Assembly: GCF_902506435.1 (NCBI RefSeq)
Contig: NZ_LR733215.1
Coordinates: 2,970,126 to 3,034,125, forward strand
Origin: Nocardioides sp. AX2bis
GTDB lineage: Bacteria; Actinomycetota; Actinomycetes; Propionibacteriales; Nocardioidaceae
Length of the DNA: 64,000 bases
Direction of reading: 5' to 3'
Under the pieces are notes generated by a model. The model was not told where the DNA came from. It searched no databases and saw only the letters and a program-made list of their open reading frames with translations. Shown here piece by piece: positions 59,856 to 64,000 of the stretch. Numbering within the stretch: the first letter of the stretch is position 1; each line of letters opens with the position of its first letter. Made by a program: the position numbers and the translations under genes.

Positions 59856-60515
59856 CTACCGCTGCCGCTGCTGGACGCGGCCGTCGCGCAGCTCCACGAC
59901 CCGGTGGCCCAAAACCGCGGCCTCGACGGGCTCGCGGGTCGTGACCAGCGTCGTGACTCCCACGCGGGCCAGGAGCCCCGGCAGGTCGGACAGCGCTCGG
60001 GCCCGCATCGCCAGGTCGAGGTTGGACAGCGGCTCGTCGAGGCAGAGCACCTGCGGTCGCCGTACCACCGCCCGGCCGAGGGCGACCCGTTGGCGCTGGC
60101 CGTCGGAGAGGGCCTCCGGCCGCTGGTCGAGCAGGTCGGTCAGCCCGAGCAGCGCGGCGGCCTCCTCGACCCGCGCGCGACGCTCGTCCTCGGCGACCCC
60201 GACCAGCTCCAGGGCGTAGCCGACGTTCTCGGCCACGCTCAGGTGCGGGTGCAGCGCGTAGTTCTGGAACACCACGGCGACCCCGCGCTCGCGCGCCGGG
60301 ACCGAGGTGACGTCGCGGTCCCCGACCAGGACCCTGCCGCGGCTCACCTCCTCGAGACCGGCGAGCATCCGCAGCACGGTCGACTTGCCGGACCCCGCGG
60401 GCCCCAGCAGCGCGACCACCTCACCGTCGCCCACGACGAGGTCGAGGCCGGGCACGGCGGGGGCGTCGGCACCGGGGTACCACCGCTGCGCGTCGAGGAA
60501 GGTCACCGAGGACAC
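59856..60515 (-). CDS. Reduced MalK-type ABC ATPase lacking the H-loop histidine and TOBE domain
   Basis: A 219-residue ABC ATP-binding protein. Walker A GPAGSGKS (38-45), Q-loop FQNYALHP, signature LSDGQRQR (136-143) and Walker B VLCLDEP (156-162) are present. Two departures: the signature has Asp in place of the first Gly, and the H-loop reads VTTREPVE (191-198) where MalK proteins have VTHDQxE, so the switch histidine is missing. It stops before the TOBE domain of MalK-type ATPases. GGAGG precedes the GTG. It diverges from the sugar-binding protein; the transporter has its own ATPase at 63778, so this one may be regulatory or impaired. Confidence 0.83.
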   Translation of the reverse strand: MSSVTFLDAQRWYPGADAPAVPGLDLVVGDGEVVALLGPAGSGKSTVLRMLAGLEEVSRGRVLVGDRDVTSVPARERGVAVVFQNYALHPHLSVAENVGYALELVGVAEDERRARVEEAAALLGLTDLLDQRPEALSDGQRQRVALGRAVVRRPQVLCLDEPLSNLDLAMRARALSDLPGLLARVGVTTLVTTREPVEAAVLGHRVVELRDGRVQQRQR

Positions 60516-60537
60516 CGCGACCCTCCTCCCACCGACC

Positions 60538-60561
60538 TCACCTGCAGATACCCGCAGGTGA
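60538..60561. promoter_or_regulatory. Inverted repeat between the ABC ATPase and the sugar importer operon
   Basis: TCACCTGC-N8-GCAGGTGA: exact 8-base arms, spacer AGATACCC, 23 bp before the ATPase start and about 90 bp before the binding-protein start. A LacI/TetR-type repressor site is plausible. A possible promoter for the importer (TTGTGC-N18-TACGGT, 60566-60595) lies beside it. Confidence 0.55.
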
Positions 60562-60650
60562 TCCATTGTGCCGGTGACCTGACTCACACTACGGTCGGAG
60601 GTCCCGACACGCCCCACCAGCCACACCCGAACCTCGACGGAGAGGCACTC

Positions 60651-61985
60651 ATGCAGGCACGACAGGGACCCGGCCGACGCCGTCTGGTCGCCGCGCTCGC
60701 CACGCTCGCCTGCGGGTCAGCGCTGCTGACCGCGTGCGGAGGCGGCGACAGCGGCAAGCCGACGCTCAACTGGTACATCAACCCCGACGGCCAGGACACG
60801 CTCACGATGCTGGCCGAGCAGTGCAGCACCGACGAGTACGACATCGCCATCCAGCTGCTCCCGGCCAGCGCCACCGACCAGCGCACCCAGCTCGCCCGCC
60901 GCCTCGCGGCCGGCGACACCTCGACCGACCTGATGAGCCTGGACCCGGTCTTCGTCGCCGAGTTCGCCAACGCCGGCTGGCTCGAGCCCTTCACCGGCGA
61001 CCGGGCCGAGGCGGTGCTCGACGACGACGTGCTCGCCGGCGCCGCCGACACGGTGGTGTGGGAGGACGAGGTCGTCGCGGCGCCGCAGTGGGCCAACACG
61101 CAGGTGCTCTGGTACCGCAAGTCGCTGGCCGAGGCCGCCGGGCTCGACATCGGGCCCGATTCCCCCGTGACCTGGAGCCAGGTGATCGACGCGGCCGCCT
61201 CCCAGGACGGGGCCACGGTCGGGGTCCAGGCCAACCGGTACGAGGCCTACGTGGTGTGGATCAACTCCCTGATCGCCGGCGCCGGTGGCGCCATCATCGA
61301 GGACACCGAGGCCGGGCGCGACGCCGAGGTCACGATCGACTCCGAGGCCGGCCAGGCCGCGGCCGCGGTCATCCAGCAGCTCGCCGACTCCGGCGCCACC
61401 CAGCCCGACTTCACCACCTCCAACGAGGGCACCAGCCTCGGCCGGATGTTCCCCGACGACGGCGGACCCGGGGAGTTCATGAACAACTGGACGTTCGTCT
61501 ACAAGAACTACGAGTCGACGGTCGGGGCCGTCGGTGGTCCCGCCGACGAGCAGGAGCTCGAGGACCTCGGTTGGGCGCGCTACCCCCAGACGGTCGAGGG
61601 CGAGGAGTCCCGGCCGCCGATCGGTGGCATCGACATCGGGGTGGGCGCCTACTCCGAGAACCTCGACTACGCCCAGGACGCGGCCGTGTGCGTCACCTCG
61701 CCGGAGGCGCAGTCGGCGCTGGCCGTCACCGACGGCCTGATGCCCTCGCGCAACTCCGTCTACGACTCCCCCGAGCTCCAGGAGGCCTACCCGGCCGACC
61801 TGCTCGACCTCTACCGCCAGAGCATCGAGACCGGGGCGCCGCGCCCCAAGAGCGCGTTCTACAGCCAGATCTCCAGCGCCGTGCAGTCGGTGTGGCACTC
61901 GCCCACGTCGGTCTCGCCCGACTCGACGCCCCAGGAGTCGGCCGACTTCCTGCGCCAGGTCCTCTCCGGGGAGGCACTGCTGTGA
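60651..61985 (+). CDS. lpqY: Sugar-binding lipoprotein, LpqY-like (trehalose importer)
   Basis: A 444-residue extracellular solute-binding lipoprotein. The lipobox LTAC ends at Cys29 after a twin-arginine-like RRRLVAALATLA stretch. The body follows the mycobacterial LpqY pattern: LNWYINPDGQDTLTMLAEQC, TDQRTQLARRLAAGDTSTDLMSLDPVFVAEFANAGWLEPF, NTQVLWYRKSL, and IGGIDIGVGAYS. LpqY-SugABC imports trehalose released during mycolate or glycan turnover; trehalose here is inferred from family and order. Start ATG has GGAGAGG upstream. It is coupled to the first permease by a GTGA overlap. Confidence 0.87.
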   Translation: MQARQGPGRRRLVAALATLACGSALLTACGGGDSGKPTLNWYINPDGQDTLTMLAEQCSTDEYDIAIQLLPASATDQRTQLARRLAAGDTSTDLMSLDPVFVAEFANAGWLEPFTGDRAEAVLDDDVLAGAADTVVWEDEVVAAPQWANTQVLWYRKSLAEAAGLDIGPDSPVTWSQVIDAAASQDGATVGVQANRYEAYVVWINSLIAGAGGAIIEDTEAGRDAEVTIDSEAGQAAAAVIQQLADSGATQPDFTTSNEGTSLGRMFPDDGGPGEFMNNWTFVYKNYESTVGAVGGPADEQELEDLGWARYPQTVEGEESRPPIGGIDIGVGAYSENLDYAQDAAVCVTSPEAQSALAVTDGLMPSRNSVYDSPELQEAYPADLLDLYRQSIETGAPRPKSAFYSQISSAVQSVWHSPTSVSPDSTPQESADFLRQVLSGEALL

Positions 61986-62932
61986 GCACCGTGACCGCAC
62001 CCCGCGAGGGCGGGACCCGCAAGCAGGGCAGGAAGGAGACCCCCGAGGTCTCCGACCGGCTCAAGGCCGAGAACAACCTGGGACGCAAGCTGGTGGCACC
62101 GGCGATCGTGCTGATGCTGCTGGTCACCGCGTTCCCGATGGCACGGGCCCTCTACCTGTCGCTGTTCTCCTACACCCTCACCGCCCCCGACGACCGCGAG
62201 TTCGTGGGCCTGGGCAACTACCTGACCGCGCTGACCGACTCGCTGTTCTGGACCACGACCCTCAACACCGTGATGATCATGGTCGTCACCGTGTTCGTCG
62301 AGCTGGTGATCGGCTTCGCCTTCGCGATGGTGATGCACCGGGTGGTCTTCGCCCGGGGCGTGATCCGCACCTCGATCCTGATCCCCTACGGCATCATCAC
62401 CGTGGTCTCGGGCTTCGCCTGGCAGTTCGCCTTCTCCAACACCAACGGCTTCGTGAACTCGTGGCTGCCGTTCGTCGCCGACGACTTCAACTGGTTCGCC
62501 CAGTACGAGACCTCGATCATCGCGATCATGGTCTCGGAGATCTGGAAGACCACGCCGTTCATGTCGCTGCTGCTGCTGGCCGGCCTGGCGCAGGTCTCCG
62601 AGGACATGCTGGAGGCCGCCAAGGTCGACGGCGCGACCTGGTTCCAACGGCTGTTCAAGGTGATCCTGCCGAACATGCGGGCCGCGATCATGGTCGCGGT
62701 GCTCTTCCGCGCCCTGGACGCCTACCGGATCTTCGACAACATCTTCGTGATGACCGCCGGCGCCAACGGCACCGAGTCGATCTCGTTCCTGACCTACCGG
62801 CAGGTGATCGAGCAGTTCCAGCTGGGCATCGGCTCCGCGCTCTCGGTGCTGCTGTTCCTCTCGGTGCTGATCGTGGCCTTCGTCATCGTCAAGGTGTTCC
62901 GCGTCGACCTTTCCAACGCACGGCAGGGGTGA
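61982..62932 (+). CDS. sugA: Sugar ABC transporter permease, MalF/SugA-like
   Basis: A 316-residue inner-membrane permease with a 35-residue charged cytoplasmic tail and about six helices. The EAA loop that docks the ATPase is EAAKVDGATWFQRLFKVILPNM (about 216-237). The GTG start overlaps the binding-protein stop, and the second permease follows after 7 bp, so the importer is one operon. It pairs with the MalG-type permease downstream. Confidence 0.9.
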   Translation: MSTVTAPREGGTRKQGRKETPEVSDRLKAENNLGRKLVAPAIVLMLLVTAFPMARALYLSLFSYTLTAPDDREFVGLGNYLTALTDSLFWTTTLNTVMIMVVTVFVELVIGFAFAMVMHRVVFARGVIRTSILIPYGIITVVSGFAWQFAFSNTNGFVNSWLPFVADDFNWFAQYETSIIAIMVSEIWKTTPFMSLLLLAGLAQVSEDMLEAAKVDGATWFQRLFKVILPNMRAAIMVAVLFRALDAYRIFDNIFVMTAGANGTESISFLTYRQVIEQFQLGIGSALSVLLFLSVLIVAFVIVKVFRVDLSNARQG

Positions 62933-62939
62933 GCACGTC

Positions 62940-63773
62940 ATGAAGCAGAAGATCGGTCTCACCACGGGCATCCTGCTGATCCTCACCTGGTGCCTGCTGC
63001 CGGTGGCCTGGATCATCTCGCTGTCGTTCAAGTCCCAGGAGGCCATCACCAACGGCTCCCCCGGGTTCTTCCCGTCCCCGGGCGGCACGGCGGGGTTCGC
63101 CAACTACAGCGACGTCCTCGCCGACGAGCAGTTCCGGCGCGCGATCATCAACTCGATCGGCATCTCGCTGATCGCCACCACGCTGTCGGTGCTCATCGCC
63201 ACGCTCGCGGCGTACGCCATCGCCCGCCTGGAGTTCCAGGGCAAGAAGTTCGTGCTCACCACCGCGCTCGTGATCGCGATGTTCCCGGTGGTCTCCCTGG
63301 TCGGGCCGCTGTTCGACCTGTGGCGCACCATCGGCATCTACGACACCTGGCCGGGACTGATCATCCCCTACATGTCGTTCACGCTCCCGCTGGCGATCTG
63401 GACCCTGTCGGCCTTCTTCCGCGAGATCCCGTGGGAGATGGAGCAGGCCGCCCAGGTCGACGGCGCCACCTCGTGGCAGGCGTTCCGCAAGGTCATCGTG
63501 CCCCTCGCGGCACCCGGGGTCTTCACGGCCGCGATCCTGACCTTCTTCTTCGCCTGGAACGACTTCGTCTTCGGCATCTCGCTGACCTCCACCGAGGCCG
63601 CGCGACCGATCCCGGCCGCGTTGTCGTTCTTCGTCGGTGCCGACCCGTTCAACCGGCCGGCCTCGCTGCTCGCCGCGGCAGCCGTGGTCGCCACCATCCC
63701 GATCGTGATCATCGTCCTGCTGTTCCAGCGCAAGATCGTCGCCGGCCTCACCTCCGGCGCAGTGAAGGGGTAA
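62940..63773 (+). CDS. sugB: Sugar ABC transporter permease, MalG/SugB-like
   Basis: A 277-residue permease with six helices, the first from about residue 9. The cytoplasmic coupling motif is [26 protein letters not shown] (about 167-192), the MalG-type EAA loop. It ends [11 protein letters not shown], the typical end of this permease class. It starts 7 bp after the first permease and is 4 bp from the ATPase gene. Confidence 0.9.
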   Translation: MKQKIGLTTGILLILTWCLLPVAWIISLSFKSQEAITNGSPGFFPSPGGTAGFANYSDVLADEQFRRAIINSIGISLIATTLSVLIATLAAYAIARLEFQGKKFVLTTALVIAMFPVVSLVGPLFDLWRTIGIYDTWPGLIIPYMSFTLPLAIWTLSAFFREIPWEMEQAAQVDGATSWQAFRKVIVPLAAPGVFTAAILTFFFAWNDFVFGISLTSTEAARPIPAALSFFVGADPFNRPASLLAAAAVVATIPIVIIVLLFQRKIVAGLTSGAVKG

Positions 63774-63777
63774 CGCC

Positions 63778-64000
63778 ATGGCCGGCATCAACATGCGCCA
63801 CATCGTCAAGAAGTACGGCGACGGCTTCCCGGCCGTCAACGACGTCTCCATCGACGTCGCCGACGGCGAGTTCATGATCCTCGTCGGCCCCTCGGGCTGC
63901 GGGAAGTCCACGCTGCTGCGGATGATCGTCGGGCTGGAGGACATCAGCGGCGGCGACATGATCATCGGCGACCGCAAGGTCAACGACCTCGCGCCCCGCG
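63778..64000 (+). CDS. sugC: Sugar ABC transporter ATP-binding protein, SugC/MsmK-like (cut by window end)
   Basis: The first 74 codons of an ABC ATPase; the gene runs past the end of the window. Walker [10 protein letters not shown] is intact (about 38-46), and [27 protein letters not shown] matches the start of MalK/SugC/MsmK proteins. It is the last gene seen of the importer operon, 4 bp after the second permease. This one has a normal N-terminal half, in contrast to the reduced ATPase at 59.9 kb. Confidence 0.88.
   Translation, partial: MAGINMRHIVKKYGDGFPAVNDVSIDVADGEFMILVGPSGCGKSTLLRMIVGLEDISGGDMIIGDRKVNDLAPR

Overview
The window is a GC-rich actinobacterial chromosome segment. Frequent GTG starts, 4-base ATGA/GTGA gene overlaps, a mycothiol gene (mshB), a 13E12-type HNH gene under an SOS box and a succinylase lysine route all point to an actinomycete. 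The overall gene set suggests Nocardioides or another Nocardioidaceae; that genus call is inference, because no rRNA or marker search could be run. I see no rRNA, tRNA, CRISPR array, insertion sequence or phage gene. Coding density is high, and the largest gene-free stretches are about 150-245 bp.

Layout. 1-7.2 kb: sigE/anti-sigma, an O-methyltransferase, leucyl aminopeptidase with DUF3117, an enoyl-CoA hydratase, and the dapE-LOG-DivIVA operon. 7.3-10.5 kb: a membrane protein, a TetR regulator, an SDR and a double-VOC protein. 10.5-14 kb: ileS with a T-box leader. 14-20.2 kb: small accessory genes (P-loop kinase, lone LigD-type phosphoesterase domain, DinB), dapD, a cell-wall hydrolase, the ferredoxin-dapC pair and a GNAT. 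20.2-27.1 kb: DUF389, VanW, DUF6113, mshB, a NUDIX fusion, a DMT exporter and a beta-propeller-like protein. 27.1-34 kb: thioesterase, lytic transglycosylase, OsmC/OhrR, a secreted hydrolase and a carotenoid-type oxidoreductase. 34-40.4 kb: hybrid histidine kinase, ABM protein, LLM oxidoreductase, and a sortase next to an LPDTG surface protein. 40.4-45.2 kb: a Baeyer-Villiger cassette (hydrolase, GAF/Fis regulator, monooxygenase). 45.3-59.9 kb: ychF, an SOS-controlled HNH gene, xthA, a GGDEF-EAL protein, rmuC, a YciO-like gene, ispH, xseA-xseB, glpX and two hydrolases. 59.9-64 kb: a reduced ABC ATPase diverging from an LpqY-SugABC-like sugar importer that runs off the window.

Gene content and partial order resemble the Mycobacterium tuberculosis Rv1099c-Rv1238 region (glpX, xseAB, ispH, ychF, mshB, fdxC-aminotransferase, dapD, dapE, LOG, DUF3117, O-methyltransferase, sigE, rseA, lpqY-sugABC), here interleaved with accessory genes.

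The most distinctive signals are: leaderless promoters (TANNNT placed 6-8 bases before the start codon) at about a dozen genes; a TGTCC-N7-GGACA operator pair framing the Baeyer-Villiger cassette; a perfect SOS box inside a 17-bp promoter spacer followed by repair genes and a c-di-GMP enzyme; a sortase-substrate pair; two genes that appear to lack a conventional start codon (ATC, CTG); and an ABC ATPase lacking the H-loop histidine.
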